A stretch of DNA of 14,777 nucleotides from an uncultured Oscillospiraceae bacterium (GCA_902478605.1 CABSLQ010000067.1:1-14777); one strand, 5' to 3'. Numbered from the stretch's first letter, positions 1 to 5,943 are shown. A program made the numbers and translations. Notes: generated from the sequence alone by a model not told the origin.

Positions 1-8
1 ATATTCGT

Positions 9-30
9 AACAGTGTTTCATAACACTGTT
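9..30. promoter_or_regulatory. Palindromic operator of a divergent leftward gene
   Basis: Perfect inverted repeat with 9-bp arms (AACAGTGTT at 9-17, AACACTGTT at 22-30) and a 4-base centre. It lies just downstream of a near-consensus leftward promoter (-10 at 39-34), so it covers the expected start of transcription. Size and placement fit a dimeric repressor site, plausibly TetR-family. It lacks a T-tract, so a terminator is unlikely. Which protein binds is inference. Confidence 0.55.
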
Positions 31-33
31 TTA

Positions 34-62
34 ATTATAATGCCCTTTTGCTTCTTTGTCAA
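34..62 (-). promoter_or_regulatory. Consensus sigma-70 promoter, leftward
   Basis: Read on the minus strand, TTGACA (62-57) and TATAAT (39-34) are both perfect consensus hexamers with a 17-base spacer. The promoter points out of the left edge of the window towards a gene that cannot be seen. The palindrome at 9-30 sits at its start site. Confidence 0.7.
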
Positions 63-146
63 ACAAAAAATTGAAAATAGAAAAAATTGTTCCGTGAAAA
101 CTTTCTAGACTATTGACAGAGCCTCTGAGGGCTGTTTGAAAATCTA

Positions 147-175
147 TTGACATGGACCGTTGTCACCACTATAAT
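147..175 (+). promoter_or_regulatory. Consensus sigma-70 promoter of the tetR operon
   Basis: TTGACA (147-152) and TATAAT (170-175) with a 17-base spacer match the consensus exactly. The predicted start site is near 182, about 38 bases before the regulator's ATG. A second CTATTGACA copy at 110-118 has no -10 element at the right distance. Confidence 0.75.
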
Positions 176-192
176 ATAACTTAGTTATATTA
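172..192. promoter_or_regulatory. Palindromic operator over the tetR -10 box
   Basis: Perfect inverted repeat with 9-bp arms (TAATATAAC at 172-180, GTTATATTA at 184-192) around TTA. It overlaps the -10 hexamer and the predicted start site, the usual place for autorepression by a TetR-family protein. Its sequence differs from the palindrome at 9-30, so the two may not share one regulator. Confidence 0.65.
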
Positions 193-219
193 ACGACGAC
201 GGCATTACTTGAGGTGAAT

Positions 220-855
220 ATGGCAAGAAGAAAACAATCGGAGCTTGGTGATATCGCAACAAGAGATAGGATCCTTAACAGCGCAAGGAAATATTTCCTG
301 GAATATGGCTTTCAGGCAGCTCCACTGAGAAAAATAGCCAAGGATGCGGGATTTACCTCCGGCGCCCTTTACGGCTATTTTGATTCGAAAGAAGCTCTTT
401 TTTATGCAATAACCGATCCTGTCGCAGAGAGACTGATAAAGAAGCTGAATGAGATAAGGGAAGAAATGAATGAGATCCCTGACAAAGACAGACTGAAACG
501 AATGGGCAGCGCTTACTATCATCATATCCCTGAAATCGTTGAAATCCTGTTATCAGACCGTGATGCAGTGAAGCTCATTGTAACCGGTTCCAGGGGAACT
601 AAGTATGAAGCGTTTGTTGAAACCATCGCTTCAAGAAATACCGCAAATATCGAAAATGCGGCAAAGAAATCCAAAGAAGATGATATTGAGGGAATCAAAG
701 AAGAAACTCTCGCCATCCTGATGGAAGAGTACATCGCAACATTATTCCGACTCGTTACATCGGACAGGGATAAAGAGACCATCATCAACTGCATGGAGAT
801 GATTGGCAGAGTATATGAAACCGGTATTACAAATCTGATGAAGAAGGAGCAATAA
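220..855 (+). CDS. TetR/AcrR-family transcriptional regulator
   Basis: A 211-residue protein, a normal TetR-family length. Residues about 15-60 form the N-terminal DNA-binding domain, with the helix-turn-helix around LRKIAKDAGFTSGALYGYF followed by the typical DSKEALFYAI. The remaining helical part would be the ligand-binding and dimerisation domain, and the ligand is unknown. I chose ATG 220 because MARRKQSELG leads directly into the HTH domain and the ribosome binding site GAGGTG (211-216) lies just upstream. A GTG at 214 falls inside that site. The gene sits behind a consensus promoter with an overlapping palindrome, so autorepression is likely. It is followed one base later by a methyltransferase gene, so the two are probably co-transcribed. 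Family membership is secure; the inducer and target genes are not visible. Confidence 0.9.
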   Translation: MARRKQSELGDIATRDRILNSARKYFLEYGFQAAPLRKIAKDAGFTSGALYGYFDSKEALFYAITDPVAERLIKKLNEIREEMNEIPDKDRLKRMGSAYYHHIPEIVEILLSDRDAVKLIVTGSRGTKYEAFVETIASRNTANIENAAKKSKEDDIEGIKEETLAILMEEYIATLFRLVTSDRDKETIINCMEMIGRVYETGITNLMKKEQ

Positions 856-856
856 A

Positions 857-1348
857 ATGGCGTTCAGAGACAATTTCGGCAATCCACAGGGCTTTATAGG
901 AAGACTCATGCTTTCCGGCATGAATATGGGGCACAGTCCAATGGCCAAATGGGCATTTACACAATTCGATGTCCCGGATGACGGAAAGCTGGTTGATATC
1001 GGCTGCGGCGGCGGATTTAATATCCGAAGATTATTAGAGCGCTCCAAGGACGGTTTTGTTTACGGGATCGATATTTCCAGCACTAGCGTTGAGAAGTCAA
1101 AAAAGACGAATAAAAAGAATATCGGCAAAAGATGTGAGGTGCTTCTTGGGAGCGCGGACAACCTTCCGTTAGAGGATAACTCCATAAAACTTGCCATAGC
1201 TTTTGAAACCGTGTATTTCTGGGAAGCTTTGGAGAAATGCTTTGCGGAAGTTAAGAGAACGATTGAACCGGGTGGAAAATTCGTGGTGGTCAATGACCCT
1301 GGTGATCCTGAAAAACATTGGGAAAAGATGATAAGGATAGTCCGATAG
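857..1348 (+). CDS. Class I SAM-dependent methyltransferase, C-terminally truncated
   Basis: A 163-residue protein with a class I methyltransferase fold. Motif I VDIGCGGG (about residues 46-53) binds S-adenosylmethionine, YGIDIS follows as the acidic-loop strand, and SADNLPLEDNSI with a later PGGKFVVVN strand completes the core. Relatives are usually about 200 residues or more. Here the family-like sequence stops after DPGDPEKHWEKMI (near 1333) and five unrelated codons lead to TAG. The last beta strands and C-terminal helix are missing, so activity is doubtful. The start is supported by AAGGAG (844-849) seven bases before the ATG and by the one-base gap after the regulator's stop, which suggests translational coupling. 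The substrate cannot be told. It could be called a pseudogene. Confidence 0.75.
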   Translation: MAFRDNFGNPQGFIGRLMLSGMNMGHSPMAKWAFTQFDVPDDGKLVDIGCGGGFNIRRLLERSKDGFVYGIDISSTSVEKSKKTNKKNIGKRCEVLLGSADNLPLEDNSIKLAIAFETVYFWEALEKCFAEVKRTIEPGGKFVVVNDPGDPEKHWEKMIRIVR

Positions 1349-1488
1349 ATTGATAAGAAGCGGAAGGGCCTCAGACTGGTTAGACCTTCGTAGAATTATC
1401 CGACATACCTGACAATTCTACACTGTAAGAGTTATCTTGCAGCTATTGCTAAACAGGCGAAAGGTATGTTTCTTTGGTAGTAAAGTAA

Positions 1489-1587
1489 ATGGCGGATTGT
1501 GAGGGCGTGACCGAGTGGCTAAAGCCAGATAATCAAATGGATAAAAAAGATGAGCAATATCCAAGCAAGAGCAAGGGAAATTGTTAA
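1489..1587 (+). CDS. Possible 32-residue hydrophilic peptide, doubtful
   Basis: An ATG-to-TAA frame of 32 codons beginning MADCEGVTEWLKPDNQ and ending SKSKGNC. It is Lys-, Asp- and Glu-rich, with no signal peptide, membrane segment or recognised domain. No good Shine-Dalgarno sequence precedes the ATG, and an in-frame TAA abuts it upstream. A hairpin follows at 1619-1645. It could instead be the tail of a longer gene lost by recombination, or chance. I do not recognise it. Confidence 0.15.
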   Translation: MADCEGVTEWLKPDNQMDKKDEQYPSKSKGNC

Positions 1588-1618
1588 TACAGAACTGATA
1601 TTTTCATAAGAGCAGTTG

Positions 1619-1648
1619 GGGAACGGTATTAAAAATATCGTTCCCTTT
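1619..1648 (+). terminator. Terminator-like hairpin upstream of csoR
   Basis: An 11-bp stem (1619-1629 with 1635-1645, one G-U pair) closes a TAAAA loop and is followed by TTTCCTT. The short T-tract makes it a weak Rho-independent terminator. It would insulate csoR from upstream transcription. Confidence 0.45.
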
Positions 1649-1668
1649 CCTTGCTCAAACGCAAAGAC

Positions 1669-1696
1669 TTGACTTTGGCATAAAAACCAGTATAAT
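1669..1696 (+). promoter_or_regulatory. csoR promoter
   Basis: TTGACT (1669-1674) and TATAAT (1691-1696) with a 16-base spacer. The CsoR-type box at 1702-1719 lies just downstream, over the expected start site. Confidence 0.65.
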
Positions 1697-1701
1697 ATAC
1701 A

Positions 1702-1719
1702 TATACCCCCAAGAGTATA
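1702..1719. promoter_or_regulatory. CsoR-type operator, box 1
   Basis: TATACC (1702-1707), six bases including CCC, then AGTATA (1714-1719): an inverted repeat with one mismatch. It matches the layout ATACC-N6-GGTAT of the two boxes before the ATPase gene and overlaps the end of the csoR ribosome binding site AGGAG (1719-1723). This implies autorepression relieved by Cu(I). Confidence 0.6.
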
Positions 1720-1730
1720 GGAGCGTTACG

Positions 1731-2006
1731 ATGAAACAATGTATGGATGCTGATAATCTGCACCGCAGATTGAAAAAAATAATCGGACAAGTACAGGCAA
1801 TCGACAGAATGATCGATGAAGATATCCCGTGTGAAGATGTCCTTTCACAGTTAAATGCCGCTAAATCTGCATTGCACAAGTGCGGGCAGGTGGTGCTTGA
1901 GGGGCACATTAAGCACTGCGTCAAGGACGGGATAGAACATGGGGACGCAGACAAAACGATTGAGGAATTTACAAAAGCGGTAGAGCGTTTTGCTAATATG
2001 GGTTAA
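1731..2006 (+). CDS. csoR: CsoR-family copper-sensing repressor
   Basis: A 91-residue, all-helical member of the CsoR/RcnR (DUF156) family, normal length. The N-terminal stretch LHRRLKKIIGQVQAIDRMI is the family hallmark. The metal ligands are Cys34, His59 and Cys63, with the same Cys-N24-His-N3-Cys spacing as characterised Cu(I)-sensing CsoR proteins, so copper rather than nickel or formaldehyde is the likely signal. Apo-protein binds DNA and Cu(I) releases it. AGGAG lies seven bases before the ATG. The gene has its own promoter, CsoR-type box and terminator (2020-2050), and the next gene, a P1B copper ATPase, has two more boxes, which fits a copper-export regulon. Because that ATPase is truncated, this may now be a regulator without its main local target. 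Extra cysteines at positions 4 and 51 are not known ligands. Confidence 0.9.
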   Translation: MKQCMDADNLHRRLKKIIGQVQAIDRMIDEDIPCEDVLSQLNAAKSALHKCGQVVLEGHIKHCVKDGIEHGDADKTIEEFTKAVERFANMG

Positions 2007-2019
2007 CGGAATTTTTACG

Positions 2020-2050
2020 AAAAGCAGTTGAAAAAGACTGCTTTTTTCTT
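2020..2050 (+). terminator. Terminator of csoR
   Basis: A perfect 9-bp stem (AAAAGCAGT at 2020-2028 with ACTGCTTTT at 2037-2045) with an 8-base loop, followed by TTCTTTTG. It starts 14 bases after the csoR stop. It separates csoR from the ATPase gene, which has its own promoter. Confidence 0.8.
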
Positions 2051-2058
2051 TTGTCCGC

Positions 2059-2088
2059 TTGACAAACCTATACCCCCTATGGTATTAT
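2059..2088 (+). promoter_or_regulatory. Promoter of the copper ATPase gene
   Basis: TTGACA (2059-2064) and TATTAT (2083-2088) with an 18-base spacer that is occupied by CsoR-type box 2. Confidence 0.6.
2070..2085. promoter_or_regulatory. CsoR-type operator, box 2
   Basis: Perfect inverted repeat: ATACC (2070-2074), six bases, GGTAT (2081-2085). It sits between the -35 and -10 elements, where bound repressor would block RNA polymerase. The C-rich left centre (CCCCC) is typical of CsoR sites in Firmicutes. Confidence 0.65.
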
Positions 2089-2092
2089 ATAC

Positions 2093-2112
2093 CCATACCC
2101 CATAAGGTATGG
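2093..2112. promoter_or_regulatory. CsoR-type operator, box 3
   Basis: Perfect 7-bp inverted repeat: CCATACC (2093-2099), six bases, GGTATGG (2106-2112). It lies at the expected transcription start, directly before the ribosome binding site GGAGGG (2116-2121). Together with box 2 it gives the ATPase gene a double operator. Confidence 0.65.
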
Positions 2113-2126
2113 AACGGAGGGCTTCC

Positions 2127-3491
2127 ATGAAAGCGTTGATGGAGAAATTGGAGCATTTGCTTGAAATCGGAGGAACTAAGAAAGATATTACATTCCTTGT
2201 TATCTCAGGCATTGCTCTTATTTGCAGTCTGACAGGCATACTTGATTTTTTGCCTTTTGACATCGCCTGGGTGGCAATTATTTTATGCGGTGTGCCGATT
2301 ATTTTGGAGGCAATCATCGGGCTTGTTACAGCCTTTGATATCAAGGCGGATGTGCTGGTATCCCTTGCGCTGATTGCTTCTGTCTGCATAGGCGAAGATT
2401 TTGCAGCGGGCGAAGTTGCTTTTATCATGCAGATCGGCGCTCTGCTTGAAGATTTAACCGTAGCAAAAGCCAGAGCTGGCATTGAAAAATTAGTAAAACT
2501 GACGCCTCAGACAGCACGGGTCGTACATGGCGGCGTAGAATCGGTTATTCCCGCAAGCGAAGTAAAAGTCGGAGATATTCTCCGTGTTTTACCGGGTGAA
2601 GGAATTGCCGTTGATGGTATTATTACTTCGGGGCAAACTTCGATTGACCAGGCGGTTATGACGGGGGAGCCTATTCCTGTCGATAAAACGGTTGGAGATG
2701 ATGTGTCAAGCGGAACAGTAAACCGATTCGGGGCTTTTGAAATGAAAGCCACAAAGGTTGGCGAGGACAGTTCTATTCAGCGGATGATCAGCCTTGTTCA
2801 GTCGGCAGATGCGGAAAAAGCAAAGATTGTCGGTATGGCTGACCGATGGGCAACCTGGATTGTTGTGATCGCCCTGACCGCTGCCGCCCTTACTTGGGCA
2901 GTAACGGCAGAAATTATCCGTGCGGTTACCATTCTTGTTGTGTTCTGCCCCTGCGCTTTGGTACTTGCGACGCCTACTGCAATCATGGCGGCGATTGGCA
3001 ATGCCACAAAGCACAGTTTCCTTGTGCGTGAGGGAGCCGCTTTGGAAAGATTATCAAAGGTTTCGAGAGTAACCTTTGACAAGACGGGAACGTTGACCAA
3101 CGGAAAGCCAAAGGTAATCGCTGTAAAATCCCTTTCGGAAAGCTATACGGAACAGGATATTTATGCTCTTGCCGCCGCTGCAGAGCAATTCTCGGAGCAT
3201 CCGCTTGGCAAAGCAATTGTCAGCTGCTATAAGCAGAATGCGAATGCACCTATCCCAACAGCAACTGATTTTGAAATGCGGCTTGGACAGGGCGTATGCG
3301 CTGTCGTGGACGGAAAGCGTATTTTTGCGGGCAAGCTGGATATGACGAATGGCAATAAAAATATTTGTCAAACAAATCCCGAAATTCAAGGCTTTTTGAA
3401 TGATGGCAGCACAATAGGGGCAGCCGGTGAAAGTGTTGCGGTTGGCAAATCTTTCGTCGGGCCTATAGGCCCGGCCGGCATTATGCCCTAA
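2127..3491 (+). CDS. P1B-type copper ATPase, truncated and chimeric at the C-terminus
   Basis: A 454-residue frame matching the front of a heavy-metal P-type ATPase. In order it has four N-terminal membrane helices without a CxxC metal-binding domain, the actuator motif TGEP (179-182), the metal-path CPC (274-276) in a membrane helix, and the phosphorylated Asp318 in DKTGT. The HP motif (His358) and GQGV of the nucleotide-binding domain follow. Full-length relatives have about 600 or more residues. Here homology ends after FLNDGSTI (near 3418), so the GDGxND hinge and the last two helices are missing. The final 23 or so residues (AAGESVAVGKSFVGPIG and on) are read from foreign palindromic DNA. 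ATG 2127 fits the Shine-Dalgarno CGGAGGG six bases upstream. An earlier ATG at 2109 lies inside operator box 3. Cu(I) is the likely substrate because of CPC and the csoR neighbour. It should be non-functional and could be called a pseudogene. Confidence 0.85.
   Translation: MKALMEKLEHLLEIGGTKKDITFLVISGIALICSLTGILDFLPFDIAWVAIILCGVPIILEAIIGLVTAFDIKADVLVSLALIASVCIGEDFAAGEVAFIMQIGALLEDLTVAKARAGIEKLVKLTPQTARVVHGGVESVIPASEVKVGDILRVLPGEGIAVDGIITSGQTSIDQAVMTGEPIPVDKTVGDDVSSGTVNRFGAFEMKATKVGEDSSIQRMISLVQSADAEKAKIVGMADRWATWIVVIALTAAALTWAVTAEIIRAVTILVVFCPCALVLATPTAIMAAIGNATKHSFLVREGAALERLSKVSRVTFDKTGTLTNGKPKVIAVKSLSESYTEQDIYALAAAAEQFSEHPLGKAIVSCYKQNANAPIPTATDFEMRLGQGVCAVVDGKRIFAGKLDMTNGNKNICQTNPEIQGFLNDGSTIGAAGESVAVGKSFVGPIGPAGIMP
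3458..3473. repeat. 16-bp perfect palindrome at the junction
   Basis: CGGGCCTATAGGCCCG reads the same on both strands. It lies about 40 bases inside the foreign tail of the ATPase frame and has no T-tract. It might be a recombinase or relaxase recognition feature, but that is speculation. Confidence 0.5.
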
Positions 3492-3504
3492 GGGGGCAGT
3501 GCAT

Positions 3505-3525
3505 ACCACCGGCACGGCCGGTGGT
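3505..3525. repeat. 9-bp GC-rich hairpin downstream of the truncated ATPase
   Basis: Perfect arms ACCACCGGC (3505-3513) and GCCGGTGGT (3517-3525) with loop ACG. No T-run follows, so it does not look like a terminator. It is the second of three consecutive inverted repeats at the boundary between AT-rich and GC-rich DNA. Confidence 0.5.
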
Positions 3526-3536
3526 TATGATTTGTG

Positions 3537-3564
3537 AAAAAGCCCGGCTTTTGCCGGGCTTTTT
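3537..3564. terminator. Strong bidirectional terminator
   Basis: A perfect 12-bp stem, AAAAAGCCCGGC (3537-3548) and GCCGGGCTTTTT (3553-3564), with a TTTT loop. It has a T-run on either strand, so it can end transcription from both sides. It follows the truncated ATPase frame by 45 bases. Confidence 0.85.
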
Positions 3565-3657
3565 GTTCTAGAAAGGGGGAAATAAAAAGGAGAGACCGAA
3601 GAGAGGAACGCGAGGAAGCACAGATACGAGGACATTGGCGCGGCGATACGGAAGCTT

Positions 3658-3690
3658 GGCGGACACGGCTGCGGCGGTGTTCCGCCTTTT
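3658..3690 (+). terminator. Possible terminator in the junction region
   Basis: GGCGGACAC (3658-3666) pairs with GTGTTCCGCC (3677-3686) with one bulged base, followed by TTTT. A shorter alternative stem GGCGG/CCGCC (3673-3677, 3682-3686) shares the right arm. No gene is visible directly upstream of it in 3492-3657. Confidence 0.35.
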
Positions 3691-3737
3691 CATGCGGCCC
3701 ATGGAAGCCCTCATCCTATATACGGATATGCATACAA

Positions 3738-3772
3738 AAAACGGACGCAGCCATGTTGCCTGCGCCCGTTTT
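3738..3772 (-). terminator. Terminator of the alr-araC operon
   Basis: Arms AAAACGGACGCAG (3738-3750) and CTGCGCCCGTTTT (3760-3772) form a 13-bp stem with one mismatch and a 9-base loop. On the minus strand a run of T follows (complement of the A-run 3736-3741). It begins 11 bases beyond the stop codon of the leftward AraC-family gene. Confidence 0.75.
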
Positions 3773-3782
3773 GTTATGCGGT

Positions 3783-4667
3783 TTATTTGGACTGAATGGA
3801 CAGGGTGTATTCGCTGGGGGTCATGCCGGTTGCCTGCTTGAAATACCGCGAGAAATAATGCACCGACGCATACCCCAGCTCGTCCGCCACCTGGGTAATG
3901 TTGCCGTGGCCTTCGCGCAGCATGGTTTTCGCCCGGTCAATTTTGAGCCCGCGGTAATATTCCATTACGCCGCGGCCGGTGACCGCCTTGAAAATGGTTT
4001 TGAGATTGGTCGCGCTCTGGGCAGAGAAGCGGCATACCGCCGAAAAGGTCAGATTGCCCGTCACATTTTCTTCCATATAGGCGATGACCCGCGCGACCAG
4101 ATCCTTGTCCGAGCGTTTCTTGACCGAAGAGGAAACTTTTACCTCCTGCGCCGGTTCCGCGCCGCGCCGCACGAGGCGGATCAGCATCTGCTCGAGCAGC
4201 ATGCCGATCATCTGCTCGCTGCCGAACGCGCTGGAAACGGCGCGCTCCATCTGGGGCGTGGCCGGATCGTCCAGCGGGGAGGAGAAGGCGTCGCGCGCTT
4301 CATTGACGAGCCGGGCAAGCAGCTCCCGCTCATCCTCGCCTGCGCGCAGGATTTTGCCCTCAAAATAGGACATGGCCGGTGACAGGCACACAAACGCCAC
4401 GACCACCAGATTGGGGGCGACCACACCGTTGGCGAACACGTTGTGGAATTCCCCCGGCTTGTGGAAGATCATCTCTCCCTGGCGCAGACGATATCCCACA
4501 TCGTCCGCCATCACCTCGACCTCGCCCTTGTCCACATAGAGCAGCTCCCAAAAATCGTGGCGCTCGCCCTCGAACACATAATCCTTGGCATATTCAAAAT
4601 AATGCACCGTGACAATGGCCTGCACGTCGATGACCCGGCGCAGTTCGGTGGCCACGTAATCGTTCAT
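3783..4667 (-). CDS. AraC-family transcriptional regulator with cupin sensor domain
   Basis: A 294-residue protein. The N-terminal half is an AraC-type cupin sensor (HDFWELLYVDKGEVEVM, then GEMIFHKPGEFHNV, typical of AraC_binding domains). The C-terminal 90 or so residues carry the paired HTH of AraC proteins, with the first HTH from about residue 206 (LTFSAVCRFSAQSATNLKTI). The second, from about 256, is ITQVADELGYASVHYFSRYF ending in GMTPSEY. ATG 4667 is chosen because MNDYVATELRR begins the family-like sequence and GGAAAGGA lies nine bases upstream. Longer starts would run into alr. It begins 20 bases after the alr stop, so it is probably co-transcribed with alr and shares the terminator at 3738-3772. 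Such regulators usually sense sugars or other small molecules; the ligand and targets cannot be read here. Confidence 0.9.
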   Translation of the reverse strand: MNDYVATELRRVIDVQAIVTVHYFEYAKDYVFEGERHDFWELLYVDKGEVEVMADDVGYRLRQGEMIFHKPGEFHNVFANGVVAPNLVVVAFVCLSPAMSYFEGKILRAGEDERELLARLVNEARDAFSSPLDDPATPQMERAVSSAFGSEQMIGMLLEQMLIRLVRRGAEPAQEVKVSSSVKKRSDKDLVARVIAYMEENVTGNLTFSAVCRFSAQSATNLKTIFKAVTGRGVMEYYRGLKIDRAKTMLREGHGNITQVADELGYASVHYFSRYFKQATGMTPSEYTLSIQSK

Positions 4668-4687
4668 AGGCCTTTTTCCTTTCCTGT

Positions 4688-5863
4688 TCAGGGGGCGATA
4701 TAATTGAGCTGCCCCACTGTGCGGCCGCCGTCCACGAAGAGACGGGGTACCCGCTTGCTTATTTGACATACCACTTCATAGGAAATGGTCCCCATATGCG
4801 CGGCCAGCTCCTCCACGGGCAGCACGGCGCCGTTGTCCTCGCCGAAAACGGTGACCACCATGCTCTCCCGGACATCCAGGCCGGTCACATCCAGCATGCA
4901 TTGATCCATGCACACCCGCCCCACGACCCGCACCCGCCGGCCGCCGACAAGCATGTCGGCGCGGTTGGACATCACCCGGGGATATCCGTCGGCATAGCCG
5001 ATGGGCACCGTGGCGACGGCACACGGCTGCTCGGTTGTGTAAATCCGGCCGTAGCTGACCGGCGTGCCGGGGCCCAGCTCCTTGACCATGGAAACGGTGG
5101 TCTTCAGCTCCATAACAGGCCGCAGAGGCAGCCTGTCCCGCATCCAGCCGTCAGGGGCCAGTCCGTACAGGATGATGCCGGGACGCACCATATCGAGGTG
5201 CATGTCGGGAAACCGCAGGGTGGCCGCGCTGTTGCAGCAGTGGCGCAGGGCAAAATGGATGCCCGCCCGTTCCAGCTGATCGATGGCGTGCGTAAACAGC
5301 GTGAACTGCCGCCGGGTAAAGCCGCCGTCCTCCTGTTCGTCCGCCGAGGCAAAATGGGTAAAAATTCCTTCCATATCGAGTGCCGGCAGGCGGCAGGAGG
5401 CCGCCATATCCGCCAGCACGGCCGGGTTCTCCTCCTGATACAGAAAGCCGACGCGGGACATGCCGGTATCCACCTTCAGATGCGTGCGCACCCGCACCCC
5501 CGCCGCCTGGGCCGCCCGGTTCAGCTCCTCGGCATAGGGACGGGTCAACACCGTTTGTGTGACGCGGAATTCCGCCAGACGGCCCGCCTCTTCCGGCGGG
5601 GTATAGGAAAGCACCAGAATCGGCTCTTCAATGCCGGCGCGGCGCAGCTGCACCGCCTCCTCCAGATTGGAGACGCCGAACCAAGAGGCGCCTGCGTCGC
5701 GCAGCGTCATGGCCGTGTTCACCGCCCCGTGGCCGTAGCCGTCCGCCTTGACCACCGCCATGACGCGGCAGCCGGGGGAAAGCGAAGCGCGAATGCTGTG
5801 AAAATTATCCCGCAGGCGGTCGAGGTGAATCTCCGCCCAGGTGCGTTTGAGAAAATCGTGCAT
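4688..5863 (-). CDS. alr: Alanine racemase
   Basis: A 391-residue, PLP-dependent racemase that makes D-alanine for peptidoglycan from L-alanine in the cytoplasm. Lys39 in VVKADGYGHGA is the PLP-binding base, and Tyr271 in VSYGRIY is the second catalytic base. Other conserved stretches are THLKVDTGMSRVGF, FTHFASAD, NSAATL, VRPGIILYG, PIGYADGYPR and RVCMDQCMLDVT. The length is normal for the family. The frame is open for 46 more codons, but ATG 5863 is preferred. It puts the PLP lysine at the usual position, and the promoter at 5943-5915 would start mRNA near 5908, after the earliest of those upstream ATGs. AAAGG lies 11 bases before it. The gene leads a two-gene operon with an AraC-family regulator and diverges from purL. 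Minus-strand codons show strong GC3 bias like the rest of the right block. Confidence 0.97.
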   Translation of the reverse strand: MHDFLKRTWAEIHLDRLRDNFHSIRASLSPGCRVMAVVKADGYGHGAVNTAMTLRDAGASWFGVSNLEEAVQLRRAGIEEPILVLSYTPPEEAGRLAEFRVTQTVLTRPYAEELNRAAQAAGVRVRTHLKVDTGMSRVGFLYQEENPAVLADMAASCRLPALDMEGIFTHFASADEQEDGGFTRRQFTLFTHAIDQLERAGIHFALRHCCNSAATLRFPDMHLDMVRPGIILYGLAPDGWMRDRLPLRPVMELKTTVSMVKELGPGTPVSYGRIYTTEQPCAVATVPIGYADGYPRVMSNRADMLVGGRRVRVVGRVCMDQCMLDVTGLDVRESMVVTVFGEDNGAVLPVEELAAHMGTISYEVVCQISKRVPRLFVDGGRTVGQLNYIAP

Positions 5864-5914
5864 GGTGTACGCTGCCTTTCTTGATAGATGAAGAGGAGAC
5901 ATTTCATCCATTTT

Positions 5915-5943
5915 ATTATACTGGGTTTTTACCGTTTGTGCAA
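5915..5943 (-). promoter_or_regulatory. alr promoter
   Basis: On the minus strand, TTGCAC (5943-5938) and TATAAT (5920-5915) with a 17-base spacer. The predicted start is near 5908, about 45 bases before the alr ATG at 5863. No operator-like palindrome is obvious. Confidence 0.7.

Larger units (their letters stand above)
1349..1668. other. Gene-poor interval with hairpins and remnants
   Basis: About 320 bases without a convincing gene. It holds a hairpin at 1391-1420 (arms TAGAATTATC and GACAATTCTA, one G-T pair, 10-base loop) and a string identical in style to a tRNA-Ser D-arm (1507-1524) with no other tRNA parts. It also holds a doubtful 32-codon frame (1489-1587) and a terminator-like stem at 1619-1645. 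The 8-base string GAGCAAGG (1569-1576) is complementary to 1649-1656 and could form an outer stem. The composition matches the AT-richer left block. It looks like debris between two acquired cassettes. Confidence 0.5.

Noticed and set aside
9..30. Rho-independent terminator at the left edge
   Set aside because: The inverted repeat is AT-rich with only a short T-run, and it lies at the start site of a consensus leftward promoter, so an operator is more likely.
1500..1590. A tRNA-Ser gene
   Set aside because: Only a D-arm-like string is present. There is no matching acceptor stem, anticodon stem, variable arm or T-arm.
3567..3737. A small gene after the terminator, reading RKHRYEDIGAAIRKLGG and beyond
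   Set aside because: The frame has no start codon after the preceding stop, and a terminator-like hairpin lies within it; AAGGAG at 3577 leads to no suitable ATG.
3534..4382. A 282-codon plus-strand frame opposite the AraC-family gene
   Set aside because: It starts inside a terminator hairpin and runs antisense to a recognised gene; no family resemblance.
4763..5884. A 373-codon plus-strand frame opposite alr
   Set aside because: It is a shadow of alr, low-complexity in His, Arg and Gly, with no domain.
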